From Pedobacter steynii (GTDB lineage: Bacteria > Bacteroidota > Bacteroidia > Sphingobacteriales > Sphingobacteriaceae), in the NCBI RefSeq assembly GCF_001721645.1, contig NZ_CP017141.1, positions 434,001-498,000 of the forward strand: 64,000 nt of DNA. The letters are read 5' to 3'. This document shows positions 18,374-27,685 of this stretch, one piece after another. Under the pieces are notes generated by a model, which did no database searches, was not told where the DNA came from, and saw only the letters and a list, made by a program, of their open reading frames with translations. The stretch's first letter is position 1. Every line of letters starts with the position of its first letter. Position numbers and translations under genes: made by a program.

Positions 18374-18906
18374 TTGGCGGTACATTGAAAGGCATCCGTT
18401 TCAATGCCCCGGAAAGCTTACCGGTAAGGCCCACCACAGATATGGCCAAAGAAGCTCTTTTTAATATCCTTTACAATACCTACGATTTTGACAGTTGCGA
18501 TGTGCTCGATCTTTTTTGTGGTACCGGAAACATCAGTTTTGAATTTGCCTCACGGGGAATCAAACAGGTAACTTCCGTCGATAAACATTCGGGCTGCATC
18601 TACTGGGTAAAATCTGTTATTGCCAAATATGAGCTTGAGACTATAAATGTACAGAAGGCTGATGTATTTAAGTTTCTGGAAGCACATCATAAATCCTACC
18701 AGATTATCTTTGCTGATCCACCATATGATTTACCTACCATTCCTCTGATCCCTCAGCTGGTGATGAAAAACAATCTACTGACAGACAATGGCCTACTCAT
18801 TGTTGAGCATCCCTCCTTGCTAAAACTTAAGGATCAGCCTGGTTTTAAGGAAACCAGAAGGTATGGTAATTCCTCTTTCAGTTTTTTTGAAAAAACCACT
18901 AAATAA
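18364..18906 (+). CDS. rsmD: 16S rRNA (guanine966-N2)-methyltransferase RsmD
   Basis: 180-residue SAM-dependent methyltransferase modifying G966 of 16S rRNA. N-terminal MRIIGGTLKGIRF and RPTTDMAKEALFNIL, SAM-binding motif I VLDLFCGTGNISFEFASRG (about 42-60) and catalytic motif IV FADPPYDLP (about 118-126) are all present. Usual length. It overlaps DUF3822 by 10 bases and lies 5 bases before coaD, so these three form an operon. Confidence 0.96.
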   Translation: MRIIGGTLKGIRFNAPESLPVRPTTDMAKEALFNILYNTYDFDSCDVLDLFCGTGNISFEFASRGIKQVTSVDKHSGCIYWVKSVIAKYELETINVQKADVFKFLEAHHKSYQIIFADPPYDLPTIPLIPQLVMKNNLLTDNGLLIVEHPSLLKLKDQPGFKETRRYGNSSFSFFEKTTK

Positions 18907-18911
18907 TCGCT

Positions 18912-19373
18912 ATGAAGATTGCCCTGTTTCCCGGATCATTTGACCCCATTACCATTGCCCATGTTGACATCCTGAAACGCTCCCTCCCACTTTTTGATAA
19001 GGTGGTGGTTGGTATCGGATTGAACAGTTCCAAGCAAAGCTTTCTCTCTGCAGAAAAACGCGAAGAGATTGTGAAAAAAGTCTTTGTAAATGAGCCTAAG
19101 GTTGATGTTCAGCTTTATGAAGGGCTAACGGTTGATTTCTGCAGAAAGATAAACGCACAATATATGGTTCGTGGCATCCGGTCTGTAGGTGATTTTGAGT
19201 ATGAACGTGCCATTGCACAAATCAACCAGACCATGATGCCTGAAATGGAAACCATTTTCATCTTAAGTAAACCGGAATACTCCGCAATCAGTTCTACGAT
19301 TGTCAGAGATATTCTGCGTAATAATGGAGATGTAAGTCAGTTTCTACCCAAGGATGCTATTGCTTTCCTCTAA
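18912..19373 (+). CDS. coaD: Phosphopantetheine adenylyltransferase
   Basis: 153-residue enzyme of coenzyme A synthesis, joining ATP and 4'-phosphopantetheine to dephospho-CoA. The nucleotidyl-transferase motif is FPGSFDPITIAHVDIL; the middle of the TxGH signature reads T-I-A-H, with alanine for glycine. The conserved segment YMVRGIRSVGDFEYERAIAQ and the C-terminal ISSTIVRDILRNNGDV signature are intact. The 3' end overlaps the convergent Nudix gene by 30 bases. Confidence 0.96.
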   Translation: MKIALFPGSFDPITIAHVDILKRSLPLFDKVVVGIGLNSSKQSFLSAEKREEIVKKVFVNEPKVDVQLYEGLTVDFCRKINAQYMVRGIRSVGDFEYERAIAQINQTMMPEMETIFILSKPEYSAISSTIVRDILRNNGDVSQFLPKDAIAFL

Positions 19374-19976
19374 TAAAGCCCCTACTTCCAATACTTGTAT
19401 GATAGAAGGATAGGTATTGCTCAATACCGGAGCCAGTTCTGATTTACTTAACCAGCTGGCTTTAGTAATGCCTTCTTCCTTTTGAGGAATCAGTTTTGGC
19501 TCTCCTTTAACTGTCATACTGTACCAGTTGGTTTTCTTTAGAACCAATTTGCTGCCGATCGTATATACATGATAGGTTTTACAGAGTTTCTCATCATTGG
19601 TATAGATTTTCACTCCACACTCTTCCTCAACTTCTCTTAATCCGGCCTCTTTCATCTTTTCATCCTTCTCCACCTTACCTTTAGGTAAATCCCACTTTTT
19701 GTTTCTAAAGATAAACAGATAATTACCGTTGGCGCTTTTTACCAGGCCACCAGCTGCTTTAATCAAGGTCAGGCTTTTTTTAATCTTCCGGAACAATTGC
19801 TGAGGATCGGCATCCAATAGTAAATAGTCTTTTTTAGCATCAGGGCCAATGCTTTTATAGAACTTTTTAAAGTCAAAATTTTGAACGTCAATTTGCTGAA
19901 TTTCTTTATCCTGCTTAGGTTTTTCATCCGCAATAAACAGGGTAGTGTCGTTGATATAAATTCTATAATTTTTCAT
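19344..19976 (-). CDS. Nudix hydrolase
   Basis: 210-residue protein with an N-terminal segment of about 75 residues (MKNYRIYINDTTLFIADEKP) and a C-terminal Nudix domain. The Nudix box reads GKVEKDEKMKEAGLREVEEE followed by CGV and fits GX5EX7REUXEEXGU, so the metal-binding glutamates are intact. The substrate is unknown. The overlap of 30 bases with coaD is convergent. Confidence 0.88.
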   Translation of the reverse strand: MKNYRIYINDTTLFIADEKPKQDKEIQQIDVQNFDFKKFYKSIGPDAKKDYLLLDADPQQLFRKIKKSLTLIKAAGGLVKSANGNYLFIFRNKKWDLPKGKVEKDEKMKEAGLREVEEECGVKIYTNDEKLCKTYHVYTIGSKLVLKKTNWYSMTVKGEPKLIPQKEEGITKASWLSKSELAPVLSNTYPSIIQVLEVGALLEESNSILG

Positions 19977-20013
19977 TGTAAACGCTCAAAATGGTTTTAA
20001 TAGCAGGCCTTTT

Positions 20014-20077
20014 AATTTCCCACAGAAACAACACACCCCTTTGAATAGCATTCTAAAGGGGTTTTCAATGGGAAATT
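20014..20077. repeat. Nested inverted repeat between the Nudix and pyrE genes
   Basis: Outer arms AATTTCCCA (20014-20022) and TGGGAAATT (20069-20077) enclose inner arms CCCCTTT(GAAT) (20036-20046) and (ATTC)TAAAGGGG (20050-20061). It could be a terminator, a structured leader of the Nudix mRNA or a small palindromic element. The rest of the 381-base gap is AT-rich with no other gene seen. Confidence 0.5.
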
Positions 20078-20345
20078 CTACAAAATCACCTGGATGTTTT
20101 AATTTTTAAAATTATAAATATTTATTCAATTTTCCATGGCGCTTAGGGAAGAAGCGAGACAATCCCCATTAACCGCTATTTTACTTCTTATTCTATTGAT
20201 TCTCAAAGGATGGTAAAAAACAGTTTTTCTTCCCAACAATAAATCCCGACATTTGACGCTAAATAAGAAACATTTAAACGATGATTTTTATGCTTTGTTT
20301 CTCACATTACTGAAAGTAGTGCTAGGACAAACGTATGAAATTCTG

Positions 20346-20353
20346 TAATTTTG
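20346..20353 (+). promoter_or_regulatory. -7 promoter element of pyrE
   Basis: TAATTTTG is an exact TAnnTTTG box ending 4 bases before the pyrE ATG at 20358. Transcription would begin at or within a few bases of the start codon, suggesting a leaderless message. Confidence 0.55.
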
Positions 20354-20357
20354 GAGC

Positions 20358-21017
20358 ATGTATAATAAAAGTGATATTGAATTAAAGGTAGCTGAATTTT
20401 TATTACAAATAAAAGCAATAAAGTTACAGCCTAACAATCCATTTACATGGGCTTCGGGTTGGAAATCTCCTATTTATTGCGATAATAGAGTTACACTTTC
20501 CCATCCCTCGGTGAGAACATACATCAGACAAAAACTGACACAATTGATTCAGGAAGAATTTGGTTCTGTGGATCTGATTGCGGGTGTAGCTACTGCAGGT
20601 ATCCCTCAGGGGGTTCTTGTTGCTCAGGAATTGGGATTACCTTTTGCTTATGTAAGAGCTAAAGCAAAAGAACACGGCACTGGAAGTCTGATTGAAGGAG
20701 AAATTGTTGAAGGACAACGCGTAGTGGTAGTAGAAGATTTGATTTCTACCGGAAAAAGCAGTTTACAGGCAGTAGATGCATTGAGAAATGCAGGACTTTC
20801 TGTTGCAGGCTTAGTCTCTATCTTCACTTATGGCTTTGATCAGGCGGAAGAAAATTTCAAAGCGGCTAAATGTCGCTTCGCAACTTTATCTAATTACAAT
20901 ACATTGATTGAATATGCTGCTGAACATAGCTTCATTGCTCAAAACGATGTAGATCTATTGGCCAAATGGCGTAGAAACCCTGCAGATTGGGGAAAAGAAT
21001 TAGAACAATTAACCTAA
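20358..21017 (+). CDS. pyrE: Orotate phosphoribosyltransferase
   Basis: 219-residue enzyme of pyrimidine synthesis (orotate plus PRPP to OMP). N-terminal FTWASGWKSPIYCDNR is the orotate-site signature. The PRPP-binding motif is RVVVVEDLISTGKSS (about 121-135). LPFAYVRAKAKEHGTG supplies the flexible catalytic loop. Complete and of normal length. It lies 7 bases before a small SRPBCC gene. Confidence 0.97.
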   Translation: MYNKSDIELKVAEFLLQIKAIKLQPNNPFTWASGWKSPIYCDNRVTLSHPSVRTYIRQKLTQLIQEEFGSVDLIAGVATAGIPQGVLVAQELGLPFAYVRAKAKEHGTGSLIEGEIVEGQRVVVVEDLISTGKSSLQAVDALRNAGLSVAGLVSIFTYGFDQAEENFKAAKCRFATLSNYNTLIEYAAEHSFIAQNDVDLLAKWRRNPADWGKELEQLT

Positions 21018-21024
21018 GATCATA

Positions 21025-21423
21025 ATGACAGTTATCGAAAGTACTACGGATATCAACCAAGCCGTAGAGAAAGTCTACGCATTTTTAGCTGATTTGAACA
21101 ACCATCAGCAATTGATGCCGGAAAATATCTACAACTGGTCATCTACCAATGATGAAGCCAGCTTCACCATTCAGAATATGGCCAAATTGGCGATTAAAAT
21201 TTCCAGCCGCGTAGAGAATCAGGAATTAATAGCTATTCCTACAGAAAAAGCGCCTTTTGACCTGGAATTGAAATGGACAGTTGCAGATAATGGAAACGGC
21301 GGTACTACCGCGAAACATATCATCTCTGCAGATTTGAATATGATGATGAAGATGCTTGCGGCTGGTCCTTTACAGAAACTTGCCAATCATCAGACTGAGC
21401 GTCTTGCGGAAGTCTTGAAGTAA
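21025..21423 (+). CDS. SRPBCC/START-like protein
   Basis: 132-residue protein of the SRPBCC (polyketide-cyclase/START-like) ligand-binding fold: STTDINQAVEKVYAFLADLN at the N-terminus, a beta-rich middle and a long C-terminal helix ending LANHQTERLAEVLK. No signal peptide. It is co-transcribed with pyrE, an arrangement common in this lineage, but no function is known. Confidence 0.75.
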   Translation: MTVIESTTDINQAVEKVYAFLADLNNHQQLMPENIYNWSSTNDEASFTIQNMAKLAIKISSRVENQELIAIPTEKAPFDLELKWTVADNGNGGTTAKHIISADLNMMMKMLAAGPLQKLANHQTERLAEVLK

Positions 21424-21445
21424 CTTAATAAGTTATAAAATATAG

Positions 21446-21484
21446 AGAAGCGGCTACCCTTTTAAGGATAGCCGCTTCTTTTTT
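21446..21484 (+). terminator. Rho-independent terminator after pyrE operon
   Basis: Perfect 11-bp stem AGAAGCGGCTA / TAGCCGCTTCT followed by a run of T. It is near-symmetric and also close to the end of the convergent unknown gene. Confidence 0.85.
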
Positions 21485-22079
21485 AATATTGATATTCGAA
21501 GTCAATCAAAGGCAATAAAGTTCGGGTACTGATATCAGAGATCCCGTCGCTTAGCAACGGATTTTGCTCATTGCTAAAAAAACCATTCGAAAAAGTAACT
21601 GCATCTTGCTTGAGCGGATATACAGGAGCACCTTCCTTGTTACTTAACCAACCTACATAATCAGTTATGTTATGATGAGGACCACCCGAAACATACGTCC
21701 GGCTAATATAATAGGTATGTTCTGGATAGATTTCAACAGGATTTCTGAGCGTAAAAAATTGAATAGAAGAAACATATTCCGGTTTTACCAGACATGTGCC
21801 CAATGCTTTTGCTCTCCCAACCTGCCATAAGGCGATACGGTAAGTAATTCCCGGCTTCCAGGCCCGGTATCCAACTTTAGTAATTAAAATGGGCTGTTCA
21901 GCATTAAACTGACAGGCATGAGTCTTCAGATCCATAGCCAGGATGTTACGGTATTCTTTACCTGATAAAAAAACAGAGGTCAGTGTTTTTAGTACATAAA
22001 AACACATCGGTGCTTCCGGAAATTGCTGAGTCAGGATAGAAAAAGGAATACCGGCGAGAGAGGAGATTAGCTTTTTCAT
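21483..22079 (-). CDS. Unknown protein, possibly DUF4082-like beta-sandwich
   Basis: 198-residue protein from the ATG at 22079 (an in-frame ATG at 22112 adds 11 residues). The body has beta-rich segments such as ITYRIALWQVGRAKALG and YPEHTYYISRTYVSGGP, which resemble the DUF4082 carbohydrate-type sandwich (line of weak visual similarity only). No clear signal peptide cleavage site, although the N-terminus is mildly hydrophobic. It is followed by the EEP nuclease gene upstream on the same strand with a 62-base gap. I do not recognise a function. Confidence 0.6.
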   Translation of the reverse strand: MKKLISSLAGIPFSILTQQFPEAPMCFYVLKTLTSVFLSGKEYRNILAMDLKTHACQFNAEQPILITKVGYRAWKPGITYRIALWQVGRAKALGTCLVKPEYVSSIQFFTLRNPVEIYPEHTYYISRTYVSGGPHHNITDYVGWLSNKEGAPVYPLKQDAVTFSNGFFSNEQNPLLSDGISDISTRTLLPLIDFEYQY

Positions 22080-22141
22080 TGTTTTCGTTCTTGATTTATA
22101 TATCGATATCAATCAGGAACAGAAAATGTTACCCCTTATGG

Positions 22142-22972
22142 TTAATTCAAAGAGAATTCCAGGTATACTGGTACATGGTCTGAGATCTTTCTGGCTTCCT
22201 TTAAATCCAGAAAATCGGTATAAAAGGGGACGATCCCTGTGTCAGTAATTCTTAATTTATCTTCTGGATAGAAGAAATTATCATACTCTGATGCCAGACA
22301 GTCGTCGTTAATACAACGTTGTTTCAGGGAAGTTTTCTGCTTCACCATTGCCGAAGTGTAGCCCATTTTCCTCAGTGGATTAAAAACCGTATGGGATTGT
22401 GGAAGGTTAAAGTCCCCGCAAAAAATCAAAACATCTTCAGGATACAAATCGGGAAGAAATTTGAAATACTTGATTTCCGTTTCCGGTTGTTTAGATTTTG
22501 GACGTGCATGAAAGGAACTCAATGTAAATGTCTTTTTACCCGCTTTGAACCTGGCAAAATAAGGCTCTCTCTCAATCATCAAATGATAGTCTTTCTCCAG
22601 CCATGCCTCTCCTACTTTTTTCAGTTTTCTGCTTTTCCAGATAAAAGCATATCTTTCTTTACTATAACGGTCGCTGGAAGTACCATGGCTAAAAGTATAT
22701 TCCCATCGTTCTCCGCTACGGTTTAATTCCTCTGCTAATCTGATCACCGCTCTTGGTCCACCGTACCCGGCAACAACTTCCTGAATCGCCACCACATCAA
22801 AGCGCCTCACTGAACTGGCGATGAAACGGATGTGCTCATCGGTTTTAGACTGACCAAAATCTTTCAGGTTCCAGGAGCACACCTTAATATTTTGTGCGGA
22901 GACTTGAAAACAACATACAATAAAAAGGAGAAGCAAAGCATTCCTGCGAATGCACAAAAAAGAAGGAGCCAA
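22142..22972 (-). CDS. Secreted endonuclease/exonuclease/phosphatase-family protein
   Basis: 276-residue EEP-fold metal-dependent phosphoesterase with a signal peptide (FLCIRRNALLLLFIVCCFQVSAQ). Conserved motifs: SWNLKDFGQ (about 34-42), AIQEVV (metal-binding Glu), FCGDFNLPQ and the terminal SDHVPVYLEF. It is similar in layout to secreted DNase I-like enzymes, so extracellular or periplasmic nucleic-acid turnover is likely. The substrate is not proven. Confidence 0.88.
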   Translation of the reverse strand: MAPSFLCIRRNALLLLFIVCCFQVSAQNIKVCSWNLKDFGQSKTDEHIRFIASSVRRFDVVAIQEVVAGYGGPRAVIRLAEELNRSGERWEYTFSHGTSSDRYSKERYAFIWKSRKLKKVGEAWLEKDYHLMIEREPYFARFKAGKKTFTLSSFHARPKSKQPETEIKYFKFLPDLYPEDVLIFCGDFNLPQSHTVFNPLRKMGYTSAMVKQKTSLKQRCINDDCLASEYDNFFYPEDKLRITDTGIVPFYTDFLDLKEARKISDHVPVYLEFSLN

Positions 22973-23002
22973 TGAATCGAATTATAAAAGGAACGGAACA
23001 GA

Positions 23003-24223
23003 TTATTTAATGGTATTTAATTTCATTTTCTTCATTACAAAGAAGAACCCAACGGAAGTCAGCAACAGGACTACTGCAGTTCCCCACCACAATATCGGGA
23101 ACCCATACAAAGCCGCTACCCGTGTACCTAAAAATGGAGAGAACACATGAGCCGCTGAAACACAAAGCGCATTGATGCCCATATAAGCTCCTCTGGTTTT
23201 TACTGTTGACCTTTGCAGGGTGATGGTTGCCATAAAAGGCATGGCCAGAATTTCTGCCAGACAAAGTACAAACATTGCCAGATAAAGTACCCACATGCCA
23301 TGCGCCAGGTTAAGAATCAGAAATGAAAAACCACACAACAGTGTCCCCAACACAATAATATCCCTTGGGGATAAACGTTTCTCCGCAATATGAACCAATA
23401 GCATTTCTAATAGAAAAACAACTACACCACTGAAAGCCAGAATTACTCCGATATTGGCTTCGGTCATGTGATATATCGATCTGTAATAAAGTGGAAGCGT
23501 ACTCAAGAGCTGAAAAAAACAAATCGTAAAGATGGAACAAAGTATGCTGAACAACATAAATAGTACATCTTTATACGGAGAACGTTCCGGTATCTCTGGA
23601 TTTTCAACAGTATGTTCAGCTACTTTTTTTTCAACTCCCTTTCTATTTCTAAAATAAAGGAAGAATAAAATAGCCGAGAAAAACGCAGCAACAGCATTTC
23701 CATAAAACAAGAATGTATAAGAAATCGCTGCCAGGAAACCACCTAATGCCGGACCTATGGAAAACCCGAGATTCATCGCCATCCGATTCAGAGAGAAAGA
23801 ACGAATGATGTTATCCGGTTTGGAATAATAAGCTATAGAAACTGAATTCGCTGGTCTGAATGTTTCAGAAATCAAACTTAAAACAAATACTCCAACAGCC
23901 AGTTTTATTACTGTATTGAGTTCAGGAAGCAAAAAAAACATGGGCACAGTAAGGATCAGGCTAAAAAGCTGAACTTTAAAATGTCCTACCTTATCCGTCA
24001 GCCAGCCTCCCGCAAAGGAACCTGCAACTGCCCCAACACCAAAACAACTCAATACTGTTCCTGTATCCTCCAGTGAAAAACTCAAATGGTTGATCATGTA
24101 AACTCCCAGAAAAGGGATCACCATTGCACCGCTTCTGTTGATTAGCATCACCAACGCCAGCATCCATGCTGGTGCAGACAATCCACGATATGCATCTAAA
24201 TATAAACGTAAAAATTCCTTCAT
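23003..24223 (-). CDS. MFS transporter (DHA1/multidrug type)
   Basis: 406-residue major-facilitator protein with twelve hydrophobic segments. The first intracellular loop GGWLTDKVGHFKVQL matches the MFS motif A (GxLaDrxGrr). The N-terminal helix contains NRSGAMVIPFLGVYMI, as in MdtH/YfcJ-like exporters. It starts 12 bases after the DUF1801 gene on the same strand. Substrate unknown. Confidence 0.88.
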   Translation of the reverse strand: MKEFLRLYLDAYRGLSAPAWMLALVMLINRSGAMVIPFLGVYMINHLSFSLEDTGTVLSCFGVGAVAGSFAGGWLTDKVGHFKVQLFSLILTVPMFFLLPELNTVIKLAVGVFVLSLISETFRPANSVSIAYYSKPDNIIRSFSLNRMAMNLGFSIGPALGGFLAAISYTFLFYGNAVAAFFSAILFFLYFRNRKGVEKKVAEHTVENPEIPERSPYKDVLFMLFSILCSIFTICFFQLLSTLPLYYRSIYHMTEANIGVILAFSGVVVFLLEMLLVHIAEKRLSPRDIIVLGTLLCGFSFLILNLAHGMWVLYLAMFVLCLAEILAMPFMATITLQRSTVKTRGAYMGINALCVSAAHVFSPFLGTRVAALYGFPILWWGTAVVLLLTSVGFFFVMKKMKLNTIK

Positions 24224-24235
24224 CTCCTCTCCTCT

Positions 24236-24577
24236 TTATAAATTCAATGCCTGCTGTAAAATATTTTCGATCATTTCTACTTCCAGGTCTTTGTTTGGGT
24301 CTATCAAAAGGATTTTCATTCGTGCCCTTTTCTCTGCTAACAGCGCGGGGTGATCAAGCTTATTTCCGTTGGCTATTCCGATATAAGGATGCCCGTGTTT
24401 CTTATGAATCCAAAGGTAACAGTACATTTTACCTTTAAAATAGAAAAAAGGCATTCCATACTTCCATTCGGCGGTCATCCGGGAATTTTGCTTTAAGATC
24501 AGCTCTCTCAAAGTAAGCAAACAGCTTCTTATAGGTTCTTCTTTTCCAAAATAAAAGCTTTCCAGGGGATTCAGCAT
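24236..24577 (-). CDS. DUF1801 domain protein
   Basis: 113-residue protein of the YdhG/DUF1801 family: LTLRELILKQNSRMTAEWKY near the N-terminus, GMPFFYFKGKMYCYLWIHKK in the middle and a short acidic C-terminus. The fold is small alpha/beta, the function is undetermined, and it is cytoplasmic. It may be co-transcribed with the MFS gene 12 bases downstream. Confidence 0.8.
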   Translation of the reverse strand: MLNPLESFYFGKEEPIRSCLLTLRELILKQNSRMTAEWKYGMPFFYFKGKMYCYLWIHKKHGHPYIGIANGNKLDHPALLAEKRARMKILLIDPNKDLEVEMIENILQQALNL

Positions 24578-24715
24578 ATCGATCGATTGAAATATCTTTC
24601 TGAAGACGCAAATTTAAGAAGAAATAATTGCCTTTCCGGGCCAAAAAGTTAATCATTGTTAGAAATCAGGATAAAGTTCTAATAATGATTGCAAAAGATT
24701 TAAGTATATTTATTG

Positions 24716-24826
24716 ATGACCTTATTCTCTTTTAAAATGGATCCGCTGGAGCTCGGTATTGTAGTAGTAGCCATATTGCTTATTGTATATAGTGTAAGGA
24801 GAATTCGGGTAAAAAAACACAGATAA
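24716..24826 (+). CDS. Possible small single-span membrane protein
   Basis: A 36-codon frame begins at ATG 24716 (internal ATG at 24737). It encodes MTLFSFKMDPLELGIVVVAI, then a continuous hydrophobic stretch and a basic tail RRIRVKKHR, which is the usual shape of a one-helix membrane peptide with positive-inside C-terminus. No homologue is recalled, and no strong ribosome site is seen. The remainder of the 398-base gap before clpB is AT-rich with no other gene. Confidence 0.35.
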   Translation: MTLFSFKMDPLELGIVVVAILLIVYSVRRIRVKKHR

Positions 24827-24975
24827 AGTACTGATTGCAAAGGACTTATCAGACATATTTTCAGCATAATCCACTATTTATCAGACAATTAGTCATCAGC
24901 ACCCAAGCCTAACAGACATAATTTCCGATATTTCCTCAAAGAACAATATGGCATCTGCTTTGTTAATCTGCTGGT

Positions 24976-27570
24976 ATGAACTTCAACAACTTTACTATAA
25001 AAGCACAGGAGGCGATTCAACAGGCTTCTGAAATAGCTCAGGGCAATCAGCAACAAGCTATTGAAACAGCACATATCCTAAAAGGGCTGCTCACTGTTGA
25101 TGAAAATGTAGTTTCTTATGTTTTAAAGAAACTCAATGTAAACCTGAATGTATTGGGTCAGCATCTAGACAGTCAGATTGCCAAATTCCCGAAAGTAAGT
25201 GGCAGTAGCCCATATTTAACTTCAGGAAGTAATTCTGCCTTACAAAAAGCGCAGTCATATCTCAAAGAATTCAAAGATGAGTTTGTTTCGGTCGAGCACC
25301 TGTTATTAGGCCTGCTCTCCGTAAATGATCAGACTTCTAAATTATTAAAAGACCAGGGTGTAACCGAAAAAGACCTGAAAAAGGCGATTGTCGCCTTAAG
25401 AGGCTCTAGTCATGTAACAGATCAGAATGCAGAAGCTACTTATAATGCCTTAAACAAATATGCTAGAAACCTGAACGAGTATGCAGAGTCAGGAAAACTG
25501 GATCCGGTAATTGGTCGTGATGAGGAAATCAGGAGAGTGATCCAGATTCTTTCCAGGCGTACCAAAAACAACCCTATCCTCATCGGTGAACCAGGAGTTG
25601 GTAAAACAGCCATTGCGGAGGGTATTGCCTTCCGGATCATCAAAGGAGATGTTCCTTCCAATCTGAAGACAAAAACTGTTTTCTCCTTAGATATGGGGGC
25701 ACTAATTGCAGGAGCAAAATATAAAGGTGAATTTGAGGAACGCTTAAAAGCAGTTGTAAAAGAGGTGACTCAAAGTGATGGGGACATCATCCTTTTCATT
25801 GATGAGATCCATACCCTTGTAGGTGCGGGTGGTGGTGAAGGAGCCATGGACGCAGCAAATATCTTAAAGCCTGCTTTGGCACGTGGCGAATTGCGTGCGA
25901 TCGGTGCAACTACCCTGGACGAATATCAAAAATATTTAGAAAAAGATAAAGCCTTAGAACGCCGTTTCCAGAAGGTCATGGTTGATGAGCCGGATACTCA
26001 GGATGCAATCTCCATCCTCCGCGGATTAAAAGAACGCTATGAGACTCACCATAAGGTCCGCATTAAAGATGAGGCGATTATTGCTGCTGTAGAATTGTCG
26101 CAGCGCTATATTGCAGATCGCTTTTTACCGGATAAAGCTATTGATTTAATGGATGAGGCAGCCTCTAAACTCCGCCTCGAAATGGATAGCGTTCCTGAAA
26201 AGGTTGATGAATTAGACCGGAAGATCATGCAACTGGAGATTGAGCGCGAAGCAATCAAAAGAGAAAATGATGATAAAAAGGTAAAATCCCTCGGAGAGGA
26301 GATTGCCAATCTATCTGCTGAACGTGATGAGTTAAAAGCCAAATGGCAAAGTGAAAAAGATCTCGTAGATGGGATAAATACAGAAATCGAGCAAATAGAA
26401 AACTATAAACTCGAAGCCGAACAAGCGGAGCGTGCAGGTGATTATGGAAAGGTTGCAGAGATCCGTTATGGAAAGGTTAAAGAAGCTCAGGACAAGGTAG
26501 AAAAACTAAAGGCAGAACTGGAGAGCCACCAGACCGAAAGCAGGATGCTGAAGGAAGAGGTTACCGCTGATGATATTGCTGGTGTTGTAGCACGCTGGAC
26601 AGGTATTCCGGTAACAAAGCTGGTTTCCAGTGAAAGGGAGAAACTGTTACACCTGGAAGATGAACTACATAAACGTGTAGCTGGTCAGGATGAGGCCATA
26701 GAAGCCATTTCTGATGCCATCCGTAGGTCGAGAGCAGGACTACAGGACAAACGTAAGCCCATCGGCTCTTTCATCTTTCTTGGAACAACCGGAGTTGGTA
26801 AAACCGAGCTTGCCAAAGCACTGGCAGAATTTCTGTTTAATGACGAAAATGCCATGACCAGAATTGACATGAGTGAATACCAGGAGCGGCACGCAGTATC
26901 CAGATTAATTGGGGCTCCTCCGGGATATGTAGGCTACGATGAGGGTGGGCAATTAACAGAAGCCGTGCGTAGAAAACCATATTCAGTGGTATTGCTGGAT
27001 GAAATTGAAAAAGCTCATCCTGATGTATTCAATATTCTGTTGCAGGTATTAGATGATGGGCGTCTGACTGACAATAAAGGTCGTGTAGTTAACTTCAAAA
27101 ATACAATCATCATCATGACCTCTAATATTGGTTCTCATTTGATTCAGGATAATTTTAAAAAACTAGACGATGAAAACCGTGATGAGGTAATTGCAAAAAC
27201 AAAAAGTGAATTGTTTGAATTGCTGAAACAAACGATCAGACCAGAGTTTTTAAACCGGATAGATGAACTGATTATGTTCACTCCATTGAACCGCAGCGAA
27301 ATCAGAAACATTGTTGACTTGCAATTTAAACATGTACAGGCAACTCTGGCCGAAATGGGTGTAGAGATTGAGGCTTCTGTAGAAGCACTGGATTGGTTGG
27401 CAGAGTTGGGTTATGATCCGCAATTTGGAGCAAGACCGCTAAAACGTGTCATTCAGAAAAGAATTCTGAACGAATTATCGAAAGAAATACTTTCAGGTAA
27501 GATCGATAAAGACAGCAAAATCAAGCTTGATACATTTGATCACAAATTTGTGTTTTTAAACAACGGCTAA
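24976..27570 (+). CDS. clpB: ATP-dependent disaggregase chaperone ClpB
   Basis: 864-residue Hsp100 hexamer subunit that threads and dissolves aggregated protein with DnaK. Order: N-terminal Clp_N repeats (1-145), first AAA+ domain with GEPGVGKT (about 207), a coiled-coil M-domain (about 405-525, [15 protein letters not shown] onward) which distinguishes ClpB from ClpA/C, second AAA+ domain with GTTGVGKT (about 605) and the C-terminal D2-small domain ([14 protein letters not shown]). Complete and normal in length. It stands alone with its own terminator. No clear heat-shock operator was found upstream. Confidence 0.98.
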   Translation: MNFNNFTIKAQEAIQQASEIAQGNQQQAIETAHILKGLLTVDENVVSYVLKKLNVNLNVLGQHLDSQIAKFPKVSGSSPYLTSGSNSALQKAQSYLKEFKDEFVSVEHLLLGLLSVNDQTSKLLKDQGVTEKDLKKAIVALRGSSHVTDQNAEATYNALNKYARNLNEYAESGKLDPVIGRDEEIRRVIQILSRRTKNNPILIGEPGVGKTAIAEGIAFRIIKGDVPSNLKTKTVFSLDMGALIAGAKYKGEFEERLKAVVKEVTQSDGDIILFIDEIHTLVGAGGGEGAMDAANILKPALARGELRAIGATTLDEYQKYLEKDKALERRFQKVMVDEPDTQDAISILRGLKERYETHHKVRIKDEAIIAAVELSQRYIADRFLPDKAIDLMDEAASKLRLEMDSVPEKVDELDRKIMQLEIEREAIKRENDDKKVKSLGEEIANLSAERDELKAKWQSEKDLVDGINTEIEQIENYKLEAEQAERAGDYGKVAEIRYGKVKEAQDKVEKLKAELESHQTESRMLKEEVTADDIAGVVARWTGIPVTKLVSSEREKLLHLEDELHKRVAGQDEAIEAISDAIRRSRAGLQDKRKPIGSFIFLGTTGVGKTELAKALAEFLFNDENAMTRIDMSEYQERHAVSRLIGAPPGYVGYDEGGQLTEAVRRKPYSVVLLDEIEKAHPDVFNILLQVLDDGRLTDNKGRVVNFKNTIIIMTSNIGSHLIQDNFKKLDDENRDEVIAKTKSELFELLKQTIRPEFLNRIDELIMFTPLNRSEIRNIVDLQFKHVQATLAEMGVEIEASVEALDWLAELGYDPQFGARPLKRVIQKRILNELSKEILSGKIDKDSKIKLDTFDHKFVFLNNG

Positions 27571-27582
27571 TCTTAAATATAC

Positions 27583-27636
27583 AAAGCCCGGATCGCTAAA
27601 TTTTAAATAAGATTACAGCGATCCGGGCTTTTTTTA
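27583..27636 (+). terminator. Terminator after clpB
   Basis: Stem AAAGCCCGGATCGCT / AGCGATCCGGGCTTT with a loop of about 19 bases and a seven-T tail. Confidence 0.85.
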
Positions 27637-27685
27637 TGACCTCCCCCGATTGCATTGCATGCGACAAAGGAGCTCCGCATTTTAG

